Below, in pieces: positions 37,466 to 47,230 of a stretch of 64,000 bases of DNA. The stretch's first letter is position 1. Each line of letters starts with the position of its first letter. The translations under genes and the position numbers were made by a program. The notes below the pieces were generated by a model. The model saw only the letters and a program-made list of their open reading frames with translations, did no database searches and was not told where the DNA came from. Source of the stretch: Tetradesmus obliquus (Eukaryota; Chlorophyta; Chlorophyceae; Sphaeropleales; Scenedesmaceae). Location of the stretch: NCBI GenBank assembly GCA_030272155.1, contig CP126202.1:310001-374000 (forward strand), written 5' to 3'.

Positions 37466-40400
37466 ATCTACTGCAGGGAGGACACCCTGCTGCTGCTGCT
37501 GCTGCTGCTGCTGCATCTACTGCAGGGAGGACACCCTGCTGCTGCTGCAGCGCTCCCTGTCTATGCAGCTGGAGCTGCTGCACCTCTCAACTGCTGACAT
37601 CATCTTCCTCTGCTGCACCTGTTGCTGCTGCTGCTGCAGGGATGACACACGCCTGCTGCTGAAGCGCCCCCTTTCCATGCAGCTGGACCTGCTGCACCTG
37701 TTCACCTGGCCATAGCATTGTTGTCCTCCCTGCACCTGCTGCTGCTGCTGCTGCTGCTGATCCTGATGCTGCAGGGAGGACGCCCTGTTGCTGCTGCAGC
37801 GGCCTCTCTCTATGCAGCTGGAGCTGCTGCACCTCTCAACTACTGACATCATCTGCCTCTGCTGCTATTGTTGCTGCTGCTGCTGCAGGGAGGACGCACT
37901 CCTGCTGCTGCAGCGGCCTCTCTCTATGCAGCTGGAGCTGCTGCACTTGTGGCACGGCGCGCTGGCCGCACAGCTGGCAGCCTTTGCGCAGCAATTCAGG
38001 GGCGCTGGGGGTCGGTTGCTGCTGGCTGCTGACAGGGCGGGGTTCAGCGCTGCTGCAGAGGGCTGCAGCTACGAGGGGCCTCTGAGGCTGGAGGTGAGGC
38101 CTTTGGGTTTTTGGTGTTCAACTCCGATTTACCGATTCACATGGTGTTCAACTCCGATCTACCGATTCACAAGGGTTGAGCGCTCGCCGGACGGGGTTCA
38201 GTGCCGCTACGGCGGGCTGCAGCTATGTAGGACCTCTGAGGCTGCAGGTGCGGAGTAGGCCCTGGTGTGATATTGCTTCAACACAAAGTTGCAGGGTCCA
38301 CACATGATTCGGTTTATGTCCTGCAGAGGGACCGAGCACCTTGAGGTGAACGTGGTGCAGAATATACCAAGAGAGGACGCATGTGCCTTGGTAGCTGGCC
38401 GTCTCTTGAGTGGCATGCATGGCATGACTCACAACCTGTACAGTAATGACGTTGGCGCAGTGCAGCTGTGTCGCTTGCATGCGGCTTCTACTGCCAAATC
38501 CTGGCTGCCATGCGTGTACATCACACTGGTCACTTATGCTGCCACCTTCCTGGCACTTGCTTCAAGGCCCTGGTCTGTGCCTGCAGCTGCCGCTGCCTCT
38601 GCTTGCTGATCAATCCAAGGGTTCATGTGTGTTCCAGCTGTGTTTCTTGCACACCGGATTTATTGCCATGTCCTGGGTGCCTCGCATGTACACGACACTA
38701 ATCCATGTTGCTGCCACCTTCCTGTCGCCTGCTGTCAACCCCTGATTTGGGCCTGCAGGTGCCGCTGCCGCTTCTGGCTGACCTGTCTGCTGGCTCGTGT
38801 GTGTTCCAGCTGGCGCTGCCCGACCCCTGCAACGCAGTGCCAACGCTGGCCAGCAAGATCCGCTTCGTGGCGGCAGCCCTGGCCAAGGCGGCTTTTGGGA
38901 CGTGCGAGGATGAGCAGGTGCGCAGCTTTTTTTGGTTGCTTGTGTTTGCAGTAACCCCCGCAGTGCAGTACCCACACTTGCTTCAAAGATCCGCTTCGTG
39001 GCGGCAGCGCTGGCCAAGGCGGCTTTTGGGACCTGCGAGGATGTTCAGGTGAGCTTTTCCTGTCGTGCTTGTGATTGTATAAAAACCTGCAATTAAGTGT
39101 GTAAATTTTCGGAAATGACAGGTGGGTGTAGACACGATGATGCAGCGGCTGCCTGTGTGAGTAGTGTTGATTGGAAGTATGTGGGACCCTGCGGAGGTGA
39201 TTTTGGTGTTTGGACAGGTCCGTCACATGGTTTACAAGTATCCGCCCAGCCGCTGCGCGCTGGGAGGCTTGCCGGTGATGCTGCACGCCCCATTCTGGCC
39301 AGGCCAAACCGTGTTGCACTAGAGGCGTCTGCAGTGGCTGCCTGTGTGAATAAAAAGGATACCAACTGTGTTTGACCCTGCAAAAGTGGTTTTGGTGTTT
39401 GGACAGGTCATGCACATGGTTGACAAGTATCAAGCCAGCCGCAACGCGCTAGGCAGTTGCATTTGCTACTCCAAGCCTCATCGCCGGATGACCAAACGGT
39501 GATGCACAGCAGCCTGCTATAGTGCCTGCGCACGTACTAAGATTGATTAGAATTAACTGGCACCCAACCGTGTTGTTTTCTTTGCATGTCAAGGTCCTTT
39601 GAGTTGTTTGCAAGTGCCATGTGTGCCTTAGCACATTCTGTAGTTGCAGTCTGCTGCGCCAAGCCTCATTGCGGCCTGGCTAGAGCGTGATGCACAGCAG
39701 CCCGTTGCAGTGCCTGCGCACGTACTAAGATTGATTGAAATTAACTGACGTCTGGCACAGTTGTTTTTGTGTCATGTCAGGGTCCTTTGCCTTGTTTTGC
39801 AAGTGCCCTGTGTGCCTCACCACACTTGGCAGTTGCATTTTGCTGCGCCAAGCCTCATTGCGGCGTGGCCAGATTGTGATGCACATCAGGTTGCTGCAGC
39901 AACTGCGTACTACGATTGATTAGAATTAACTGGCACCCAACCGTGTTGTTTTCTTTGCATGTCAAGGTCTTTTGAGTTGTTTGCAAGTGCCATGTGGGCC
40001 TTAGCACATTGAGCAGTTGCAGTCTGCTGCGCCAAGCCTCATTGCGGCCTGGCTAGAGCGTGATGCACAGCAGCCTGTTGCAGTGCCTGCGCACGTACTA
40101 AGATTGATTAGAATTAACTGACGTCTGGCACAGTTGTTTCTGTGTCATGTCAGGGTCCTTTGACTTGTTTTGCAAGTGCCATGTGTGCCTCACCACACTT
40201 GGCAGTGCATTTTGCTGCGCCAAGCCTCATTGCGGCGTGGCCAGATTGTGATGCACATCAGGTTGCTGCAGTACCTGCGCACGTACTAAGATTGATTAGA
40301 ATTAACAGGCACTTAACCGAGTTGTTTGGTTTGCATGTCAAGGTCCTTTGAGTTGTTTGCAAGTGCCATGTGGGCCTTAGCAGTTGCATTCTGCTGCGCC

Positions 40401-43268
40401 AAGCCTCATTGCGGCCTGGCTAGAGCGTGATGCACAGCAGCCTGTTGTTGTGCCTGCGCACGTACTAAGATTGATTAACGTTAACTGCAACTTGGCACAG
40501 TTCATTTTTGTGCATGTCAAGGTTGTTGAATTGTCTGCAAGTGCCATTGCCGTTTGCTGCGCCAAGCCTCATCGCGGCCTGGCCAGACTGTTATGCGCAG
40601 CAGCCTGCTGCAGTGCCTGCTCACGTAATCAGAATAAGTTAGAATCAGCTGGGACGAGGCATGGTTGATACTTATGCTTGGACAGGTCCTTCAGGTTGTT
40701 TGCAAGTGTCCTGGGTGCCTCAGCGCACTGCGCAGCTGATTTTGATGGCGGCAAGCCTCTTCACAGCCTTGCCAATCTGTGATGCACAGCATCATGCGGC
40801 GGTGTTTGCCTATGTAGTTATAATTTATAACAGGCACCTGGGACAAGGTATGGGTGATTTTTGTGCTTGGACAGGTCTTTCAGGTTGTTTTCAATTGTCC
40901 TGGGTGCCTCAGCGCACTGCGCCGCTTATTTTGATGGCGGCAAGCCTCTTCACAGCCTTGCCAATCTGTGATGCACAGCATCATGCGGCGGTGTCTGCCT
41001 GTGTAGTTGTAGTAAATTAGAATCAACTTGGACCAGGCATGGTTGATATTTATGCTTGGACAGGTCTTTCAGGTTTTCAAGTGTCCTGGGTGCCTCAGCG
41101 CACAGCGCATCTTCGTTTGATGGCGGCAAGCCTCTTCACAGCCTTGCCAATCTGTGATGCACAGCATCATGCGGCGGTGTCTGCCTGTGTAGTTATAATT
41201 AATTAGAATCAACTTGGACCAGGCATGGTTGATATTTATGCTTAGACAGGCCTTTCAGGTCGTTTGCAAGTGTCCTGGGTACCTGAGCGCACTGCCCGAC
41301 TTGATTAGATGGCTCCAAACCTCTTCACAGTCTGTCCAAACTGTGATGCACAGCGGCATGCAGCAGTGCCTGCCGGTGTAGTTATAATTAGTTAGAAGCT
41401 ACTGGGACCAGGCATGGTTGATGTTTGTGCTTGGACAGTCTTTAAGATTGTTTGCAAGTGTCCTGGGTACCTGAGCGCACTGCCCGACTTGATTAGATGG
41501 CTCCAAGCCTCTTCACAGCCTGTCCCAACTGTGATGCACAGCATCATGCAGCAGTGCCTGCCGGTGTAGTTATAATTAGTTTGAATTTATTTGGAACAAG
41601 CATGGTTGATATTTGTGCTTGTACAGGTTTTTCAGGTTGCTTGCATGTGTCCTGGGTGCCTCAGCGCACTGCCCGGCTTTAATTGATGGCGCCATGCCTC
41701 TTCACAGCCTGGCCAAACTGTGATGCACAGCGGTATGCAGCAGTGCCTGCCGGTGTAGTTACTATTAGTTAGAATTTACTGGGACCAGGCATGGTTGATG
41801 TTTGTGCTTGGACAGGTCGTTTGCAAGTGTCATGCGGGCCTCAGCGCACTGCCCGGCTTGATTTGATGGCGGCAAGCCTCTTCACAGCCTTGCCAATCTG
41901 TGATGCACAGCATCATGCGGCGGTGTTTGCCTATGTAGTTATAATTTATAACAGGCACCTGGGACCAGGCATGGTTGTTATTTGTGCTTGCACAGGTCTT
42001 TCAGGTCGTTTGCAAGTGTCCTGGGTACCTGAGCGCACTGCGCATCTTCCTTTGATGGTGCCAAGCCTCTTCACAGCCTGGCCAAACTGTCGTGCACAGC
42101 AGTATGCAGCAGTGCCTGCCCATGTAGTTTGAACTGAATAGTATCATTTCTGCTGCTGAGTTGCTGAATATCTCCATATCTTCCTGCACAGTTCAACCTC
42201 CTAATTTGAAAAACCCTCATGTACTCCGTTTGCATGTGACTGGATGCATGCAGGAGGCGCTGCACGAGGCTGCTGCTGAGGCTCTCAACCTATCCACTCC
42301 CTTATTGCACGTTGAATCTCAGAACAAGTCAACCTAATGCAAGCCGTATGCATTTTACACATGCACGCAGGAGGCGCTGCGTGAGGCTGCTGCTGCTGAG
42401 GCGCTGGCAGCCATTGAGGCGGCTGGTGACGCCGGCCACAGCATTGAGGTGCCACCCACACAGGTGAGCTATCTCAACAGCGAGCGCGGGTCTGATGTTG
42501 CTTGGAAGTATTTTGAGCAGCCATTGAGGCAGCAGGTGATGGCGGCCACAGCATAGAGGTGCCAGCAACGCAGGTGAGCACTGGGAACAGAGTAAGGCTA
42601 CTTGCACATAATAATGGAGTTCTGTATCATGCTTGTGATTGCTGCAAGGGCTTTGTTGGCAGCGGACGCCAGCCACAGCATAGCGGTGCCAGCCACGCAG
42701 GTGAGCGGAGCGGCAGCGCATGGTGCATTGTGTTTTGTTAGCTGATGGTATGCCCTGTTGTGCAACTGAGGTGGCAGGGGATGGCAGCCACAGCATCAGG
42801 GAATGGGGAATTGGCCATTTGAACACTGCAGGTGCATGCCACGCTGTGCATGGCGCTGCGCACTCGAGCATCTGCAGGTGCGCCTGCCGCCAGATTTTGC
42901 TTCAAACATGCTTGGAATCACAGATCAGCTACGTCAAGTAGATACGGGTCGTCAGCACGACAAACAGCAATAACCGCACTGCTTCATCATCATCATGTTA
43001 CCATTTAAGCATAACAAGCATTTAAGCCATGACCGCACTGCTTGTCTGACCCATGCCTTGCTGCAGGCGTCAGAGCTGGAGGCTCTGCTGGCAGCCTGGA
43101 GCCAGCAGGCCCTGCAGCAGCAGCAGCAGCAGCAGCAGGTCGGGCATGCAGTTGTCAGCAGCAGCGCTGGCTTGCTGCTGAGGCACGGCAGCAGCCTACC
43201 GCGCAGCACCAGCAACAGCATAGCACCCCTGCTGACATCACAAACTTCTCAGTGTGCAGCGTCGCCTT

Positions 43269-43300
<32 letters not shown>

Positions 43301-44071
43301 TGCGATGGCAGCAGCAGCGGCAGCCTTGGCCGTGTGTCGCTGTCGCGGCTGCAGTTGGGGCTTGTGCTTGATGAGCGGCGGCTGAAGGAGCTGCTGGCTG
43401 GCGGCATTCAGGTGGGCCGTTGGTCATAGTGATGCTGAGAGATAACGAAAAGGTAACTTTTGCATGTCTTTCAAAACCTTTGTATGTCAGCAATGCTTCT
43501 GCTGGTGCTTGATGAACGGCGGTTGAAAGACCTGCTGGCTGGCGGCATTTAGGTGCGCCGTTGGTCAGGTCAATTCTGCGAGATATGACAATAATATTGT
43601 TTACGAGTATGTTTCATCATGACATGTCGGCTCTGTTGGGGCTGGTGCTTGATGAGAGGCGGCTGAAGGAGCTGGCTGGCGGCATTCAGGTGGGCTGTTG
43701 GTCATAGATATGCTGAGGAATATCAAACAGGTAACTTTTGCATGTCTATTTAAATGTTCAGTATGTCAGCACTGCTGGGGCTGGTCTCATCTCTTAATGA
43801 GCGGCGGCTGAAGGAGCTGCTGGTTGGCGGCATACAGGTGGGGCTTCATGTTGGCTGCTGCTTGCTGCTGGTTCTAGTGTTACCAATCACTGCTGCAGTT
43901 GGGCTGCAACAGCTGCTGCCACCGGCGCCAATGCTGCTGCTGCTGCTGCGGCGGCGGCGGCTTCTTCTGCTGTGGCTGCTGCGGCGGCGGCTACTGCTGC
44001 CGCTGCAGGATGCCAACCTAGTGGGCGACTTGCTGGGCTGCTTCGGGGAGCTCTTCACTGCCATATTGTCA

Positions 44072-44107
<36 letters not shown>

Positions 44108-44183
44108 ATGATGCAGGATGTTAACTTGGCGGGAGGCTTGCTGGGCTGCTTCGTGCAGCTCTTCACTGCCACGATGTCACTAG

Positions 44184-44237
<54 letters not shown>

Positions 44238-45342
44238 AGAATGCCAACCTAGTGGGCGGCTTGCTGGGCTGCTTCGGGCAGCTCTTCACTGCCACGCTGG
44301 CGCCAGGCTGGCAGAAAGATTCACCAGGGGCCGCTGCCGACAGCCTCAGCAGGAGCAGCAGCAGCGCATCTGCAGCAGCTGCAGCAGCAAACATAGATAT
44401 CAGCAGCGGCAAAGAAGCTGACCAGAAGAGTGACCAGCTGCAGCAGAAGAGTGAGCCGTGTGGCATGCTGACTGTGCGCAACAATGACGTCACTCGTGTG
44501 AGGGCTGAGCTGGAGTCGGCCTCATTTGTGTCTGCAGTGGCGCCGCGCATTGCGGTGCGGCTGCTGCACATTGTGGCGCTGGCAGTGGTGCTCAAATTCT
44601 TGCCCGGCAGCGGCAGCAGCAGCAAGCGGCTGGAGTATGTCAACAAGGTGAGAAAGTGGCAGGTGGAGGCAGCATATACTACCCAATGTTTTCAGCAGCA
44701 GCCATAGATGCCACTCTCTGATCTTTTGGTGTGACATCCCAACAAATCTGTTGGGGATGGGGGGTCTGGATCTAATGGCAGCACGGGCAGTTCCTGAGAT
44801 GCTGTACATTATTATTATGATAGCGCCTCTAAACCACACAAGTGGCAGTGCGGCACCTGCACTGCACTGGCGTGTGATGCGCAGCGAAGGCATTCAGTGC
44901 ATTGGGGCCTGGCACTGCCGTGCTAGTCGTGTCAACAAGCTGTTGTGGTGCTGGGCGTGCTTGCAGGCCTTCGTTCACGTTGCGCGATAGCATGGGGCAT
45001 TGACAATCTCCTCAGTGCTGCACAACGATCGGCCAATCCGTAGCCGTTGTCTCATTTAAATTTGTTTGCTGCTCGCAGGTCTTTGGCCATGTTGCAGAGT
45101 ACCTGGGCAGGGACTGCCTGGACCTGCTGTTGTGCTTAGATGTGGCAGCAGCAGCGAGCGAGGCCGGCGGCTTGCAGGTCAGCGTGCAGGGCGTGTCACC
45201 CGCAGCAGCAGGAGGCGGCAGCAGCAGCAGTGGTGCTGTTGGCAGCAGCGGCAGCCCCAGCTGGCCCGTGTATGTCATAAACGATGTGAACCTGCTGACT
45301 GTGCTGGACACAGTCAAACTCATCATGGACTATTCCTCGTGA
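23650..45342 (+). CDS. Giant multi-exon gene, ~1880 aa, family unrecognised
   Basis: Exons: 23650-23812, 25069-25197, 25590-25750, 27457-27561, 29016-29122, 29482-29661, 29993-30425, 31006-31064, 31321-31905, 32200-32333, 33197-33250, 33552-34450, 34842-34938, 35308-35411, 35746-35994, 36401-37110, 37889-38093, 38759-38917, 42371-42463, 43067-43411, 44240-44647, 45079-45342. Every junction is in phase (5643 nt). Residues 1-280 are coiled-coil-like (ALTGTREILQREAKQMSAEI, LEQLDTQLQQLVAQLAG, DTRRLLQAEAAAVAAELKRR). Residues 280-1003 are mostly Ser/Ala/Gln low complexity around short charged repeats (KAKLADSRAKLAQSK, DSKVLLEESKAGLKTKLA) and a poly-Gln run. Residues 1003-1880 look folded, with alternating hydrophobic stretches (LEVEAVLSATLTYSPLLGW, TLIKSLLNVVLPSVFTKLLL). 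The start is ATG before GSNGPGSAPG; the stop is TGA at 45340. I recognise no domain. A split into two genes is possible but nothing requires it. Exon 2 ends at a GC donor. Confidence 0.65.
23880..24055 (+). repeat. Echo copies of giant-gene exon-1 end
   Basis: The exon-1 end (CCCCATGCTGGAGAG.TACATT.AAGGT) recurs near 23899 and, more degraded (GCATGCTGGACAGCTGCATC), near 24020. Both are downstream of the real donor at 23813. The first copy has a stop codon at the junction. Confidence 0.75.
24535..25068 (+). repeat. Echo copies of exon-2 start
   Basis: CCTGCAG followed by an ACTGGCACGC-like exon start occurs near 24540 and near 24940 (CTGCAGCGCTAACTGGCTG), before the full exon at 25069. The intervening intron repeats a GCTGCCTGCCCTGCTCACC module several times. 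Confidence 0.7.
25902..26140 (+). repeat. Echo copies of exon-3 end, one with intact splicing signals
   Basis: 25912-26013 repeats the second half of exon 3 (RLQQLVAQLACGPAVWPEER, then HETQLVVLQ). It has its own GTGCAG acceptor and CAG|GTGAGA donor, and its 34 codons run phase 0 to 0, so it could be spliced in without disturbing the frame. A shorter copy ends near 26142. A third relative, carrying TRLQQLVAQLVGG, lies near 26455-26540. Confidence 0.75.
26268..27456 (+). repeat. Six or more echo copies of exon-4 start
   Basis: CAGGACACTCGGCGGCTGCT-type sequence, coding DTRRLLQA, recurs near 26279, 26862, 26977, 27088, 27209 and 27334 before the full exon at 27457. The two copies nearest the real exon are the most similar to it and share their intron spacer (GAGTTGATGCATGTACTGCT). 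Confidence 0.85.
27669..28795. repeat. Intronic ~56-bp minisatellite, alternating purine-pyrimidine
   Basis: About 17 copies of a unit containing CTTATGTGCGTGCGCACCTA followed by AGCGTGCTTGTGTGCG, in the intron between exons 27561 and 29016. Unit length varies from ~55 to ~110 bp because sub-blocks (GTGTGCTTATGTGCGC) expand independently. Long TG/CG alternation and the palindrome GTGCGCAC are the kind of sequence that favours Z-DNA or hairpins. Confidence 0.9.
28891..28930 (+). repeat. Echo of exon-5 start
   Basis: GCAGCTGGGCCTGTCCGACT...GGGCCAGCTCACTGAGCA repeats the start of the exon at 29016 (LGLSDLGRLTEQ), ~125 bp upstream and with its own acceptor. Confidence 0.8.
29180..29481 (+). repeat. 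Three echo copies of exon-6 start
   Basis: Copies near 29186, 29271 and 29392 repeat TTC..GTGGCAGCAACGGCGT.TACTTTGCCTGCAA before the full exon at 29482 (FSGGGNGVYFACKDLHLCEV). The 29271 copy is almost identical through LHLCEV. The other two match each other more closely, suggesting duplication of a two-unit block. Confidence 0.85.
32072..32800 (+). repeat. Echoes on both sides of exon 10
   Basis: The exon-10 start (CCTGCAGGCTGCA.GGCAT) is copied at 32072, upstream of the real start at 32200. The exon end (GGCTGCCAAGCACCTGCTGGCAGGTGGG) is copied at 32461 and more weakly at 32777, downstream of the real donor at 32334. Confidence 0.75.
33010..33551 (+). repeat. Echo series of DSKVL exon, CTG-expanded
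   Basis: GCAGACTCCAAGGTGCTG starts units near 33010, 33147, 33194 and 33549. The 33147 copy runs straight into a CTG run instead of exon sequence. The 33197-33250 copy is intact (54 nt, phase 1 to 1) and is used in my gene model. The 33552 copy opens the long exon. A (CTG)~20 run at 33070-33129 carries the same TGAAATGCTATTGTTGCAG spacer. Confidence 0.85.
34729..34770 (+). repeat. Echo of exon-13 start
   Basis: CTGCAGGTGCCCAACATCCG...GCAGCACAGCTG occurs here and again at the real exon start, 34842, about 100 bp apart. A degraded copy of the exon end (GTCAGCGCCACATTGACCTA) lies near 35068, after the donor. Confidence 0.8.
37250..37888 (+). repeat. Four to five echo copies of exon-17 start
   Basis: Units of ~115-135 bp begin CTGCAGGGAGGAC.C.CTGCTGCTG near 37466, 37517, 37633 and 37770 before the full exon at 37889 (EDALLLLQRPLSMQLELLHL). 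The last echo matches the real exon through LELLHL and then diverges into intron (TCAACTACTGACATCATC). Confidence 0.85.
38190..39050 (+). repeat. Echoes around exons 17 and 18
   Basis: A copy of the exon-17 end (GGGTTCAGTGCCGC...GGCTGCAGCTATG) lies at 38193-38250. A copy of the exon-18 start (TGCCGCTGCC.CTTGCTGA) lies near 38581. An exon-18 end copy (AAGATCCGCTTCGTGGCGGC through GACCTGCGAGGATG.TCAG|GTGAG) lies at 38983-39052. Each sits on the side of its parent exon that bears the copied edge. Confidence 0.8.
39205..42135 (+). repeat. Fifteen-copy ~185-bp decoy-acceptor array
   Basis: Units contain a T-rich tract, (C)AGGTC..TT.AGGTTGTTTGCAAGTG, then GCCAAGCCTC.T..C.GCCT, then GATGCACAGCA, then an AT-rich linker. 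Two subfamilies occur. One, ~39480-40650, has GTACTAAGATTGATTAGAAT linkers; the other, ~40660-42130, has GTAGTTATAATTAGTTAGAA linkers. The two leftmost members (39219 and 39406) still encode exon-like sequence (VRHMVYKYPPSRCALGG and VMHMVDKYQASRNALG). The array fills most of the 3.4-kb intron between 38917 and 42371. Confidence 0.85.
42250..42800 (+). repeat. Echoes on both sides of exon 42371-42463
   Basis: A start echo (ATGCAGGAGGCGCTGC.CGAGGCTGCTGCTGAGG) lies at 42249. End echoes carrying GGC.GCCACAGCATAG.GGTGCCAGC.ACGCAGGTGAGC lie near 42540 and 42665, with a weaker one near 42778. The downstream copies have stop codons in frame. Confidence 0.8.
43490..43845 (+). repeat. Three echo copies of exon-21 end
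   Basis: GGTGCTTGATGA.CGGCGG.TGAA plus CTGGCTGGCGGCATTCAGGTGG recurs near 43504, 43640 and 43795 after the real exon end at 43411 (LDERRLKELLAGGIQ). Spacing is ~130-155 bp. Most copies keep a recognisable donor. Confidence 0.85.
44008..44239 (+). repeat. Two echo copies of exon-22 start
   Basis: CTGCAGGATGCCAACCTAGT (44005) and GCAGGATGTTAACTTGGCGG (44113) repeat the start of the exon at 44240 (NANLVGGLLGCFGQLFTA). Each is preceded by a CTG-rich acceptor tract and followed by CTGTTGCTG/CTGCTG runs where the exon should continue. Confidence 0.85.
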
Positions 45343-45483
45343 GGTCATCAGTCACTGATGCACACATGTGAATACGTGGAAGCATGGGTTGCTCTATTGT
45401 TGCAAAGTATGGTGCCCTTCCAGCTGAAGTGTGCTCCTGGCATGGGCCCGGGGCTGCACCCTGGCAACTCAGTGACTGCCTGC

Positions 45484-45488
45484 TGTAA
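45484..45488 (+). terminator. Candidate poly(A) signal TGTAA
   Basis: TGTAA lies ~140 nt after the TGA at 45342, the expected place for an algal polyadenylation signal. Confidence 0.35.
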
Positions 45489-45917
45489 CAAGCCATTGCC
45501 GCCATTGCCATCGGCTGATCAGCCTCGTGCATATGACTGCTATCAGCAGCCTAGACGTAAAAAGTTTCGAGCCAGTCTTCATCATCAAGTTACCCATCAA
45601 GCCGCAGCATTCACGCCATCGCCCCCGCGCCCCAAATTACGAGCAGGTAACAGTTGCATAGGGCAGCAGCAGCAACCTGAAGGCCTGATAATCGCATTGG
45701 GCGGCACCACTCAGCTGCTGCCCGGTACCATGCAAGCATTGCGACCAGCAGGCGCTGCAAGCGGCTACTGCTGCACCCGGTGCAGCTGTCAGCAAGAAGG
45801 CTATGCAATGTGCTAGGCGCCGACCCCAATTGTTGCTCGACTGCTTGCATGCAACCTTGTGCACAGTCCATGTCAGCACACTGCGTGTTGTGCACAGTCT
45901 GCACTGCACGCTGGCAC

Positions 45918-46020
45918 AACCCACGGCACAGTTTACGGCACAGTTCACGGCACAGCCAACGGCACAGTTTCGGGCACAGCCCACGGCACAGCCAGCGTGG
46001 GCGCCCACGGCACAGCGTCA
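45918..46020. repeat. ~12-bp tandem repeat (ACGGCACAG)
   Basis: About eight copies of CACGGCACAGTT/CC-like units at 10-12 bp spacing. Confidence 0.7.
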
Positions 46021-46825
46021 GCTAAGGCCATCAGCTGCTCAGCAACAACAGGCTGGTAGCAGCAGCCGACAACAACCTGCCAAAAACTGTGTGTGGCCAG
46101 ACCGCAATGCTGTATGGCAACAGCAGCACATGCACATGGTGTCAATCCTGGCAGAAAAAAATCCTGGCAGATGAGCCCAGATGTGGTGGCATGCTGCAGC
46201 ATCCACACTGTCGTGCCGGTCCAGGGAGCCTGCAAGGCAGAGAGAGGATCCTAAGAGGCCTCCAGCATATGTTTCAGCCAGACTCTGCATACGCTGCTTG
46301 CTGCTGAAAACCCTGCATTCCGGAAGTGCACTGCTAGAAAGCGACGGCGTTGCTCCTGGCAAGCCAAGGTATGCGACTAAACAAAGACTACACAGCCCTT
46401 TACATGCCAAGTATGCTCTACTAAACAGAGGCCACATTGCCGTGATATGCAGTGTTTGATGTGGAAACAGAGACGTGCACGGCTCCAAAGTGCAAATATA
46501 GTTGGTAATAAGACGCATTAAAACAGAGAAGGTGCAGCTGCTGCACACACAGTTTGCTGCACTCAACGCAGAATGCACATCTCACAATGTTGTACACATG
46601 TGTATGCACTGTTGGAAAGACACTGCTCAGCTCTCCACATCCGAAGGTGTGTGTGATACAAAGTGACTGCTTAACTCCCATATTGCACGCACACTACTTT
46701 GCATACATGCGCCGCATGCTACACACATCCGAAACCTGCGAGCAGGTTCCAGCCAACACTGAGCTTGTGGGCCGCCCACACATAAATCGTCCCAGCTCTG
46801 CAGGCTGCTAGCCTGACAGGATCTG

Positions 46826-47050
46826 CTGCACATGCGTCCCATGCCTCCATTTAACTCGGGCTTGACAGCAGAGCTGCACATGCGTCCCATGCCTCCATTT
46901 AACTCGGGCTTGACAGCAGAGCTGCACATGCGTCCCATGCCTCCATTTAACTCGGGCTTGACAGCAGAGCTGCACATGCGTCCCATGCCTCCATTTGACT
47001 TGGGCTTGACAGCAGAGCTGCACATGCGTCCCATGCCTCCCAAGTGTTCG
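46826..47050. repeat. 48-bp tandem repeat, five copies
   Basis: CTGCACATGCGTCCCATGCC begins near-identical units at 46826, 46874, 46922, 46970 and 47018. Because 48 is a multiple of three, a frame stays open through the array (16-residue repeat), but nothing else suggests a gene. Confidence 0.9.
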
Positions 47051-47079
47051 ACCCCACTCAAGTAGGGCCGGCCATGTTA

Positions 47080-47230
47080 GGCCCGTGCCACCAGCCTCTG
47101 CACGACTCAAATCAGGCCCATGCCACCAGCCTCTGCACGACTCAAAGCAGGCCCATGCCACCAGCTTCTGCATGAGATAAATCAGGCACATGCCACAAAC
47201 TTCTGCATGTCTCAAATCAGGCCCATGCCA
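47080..47230. repeat. ~35-bp tandem repeat, four to five copies
   Basis: GCCCATGCCACCAGC.TCTGC followed by A.GACTCAAATCAG recurs at ~35-36 bp spacing directly after the 48-bp array. Confidence 0.8.

Noticed and set aside
39205..42135. Possible CRISPR-like array (repeat plus spacer spacing)
   Set aside because: Whole units are homologous, with no unique spacers. They derive from an exon start and lie in a eukaryotic intron.
39205..42135. Transposable element family
   Set aside because: No terminal inverted repeats, target-site duplications or transposase or reverse transcriptase coding. The units trace to local exon sequence.
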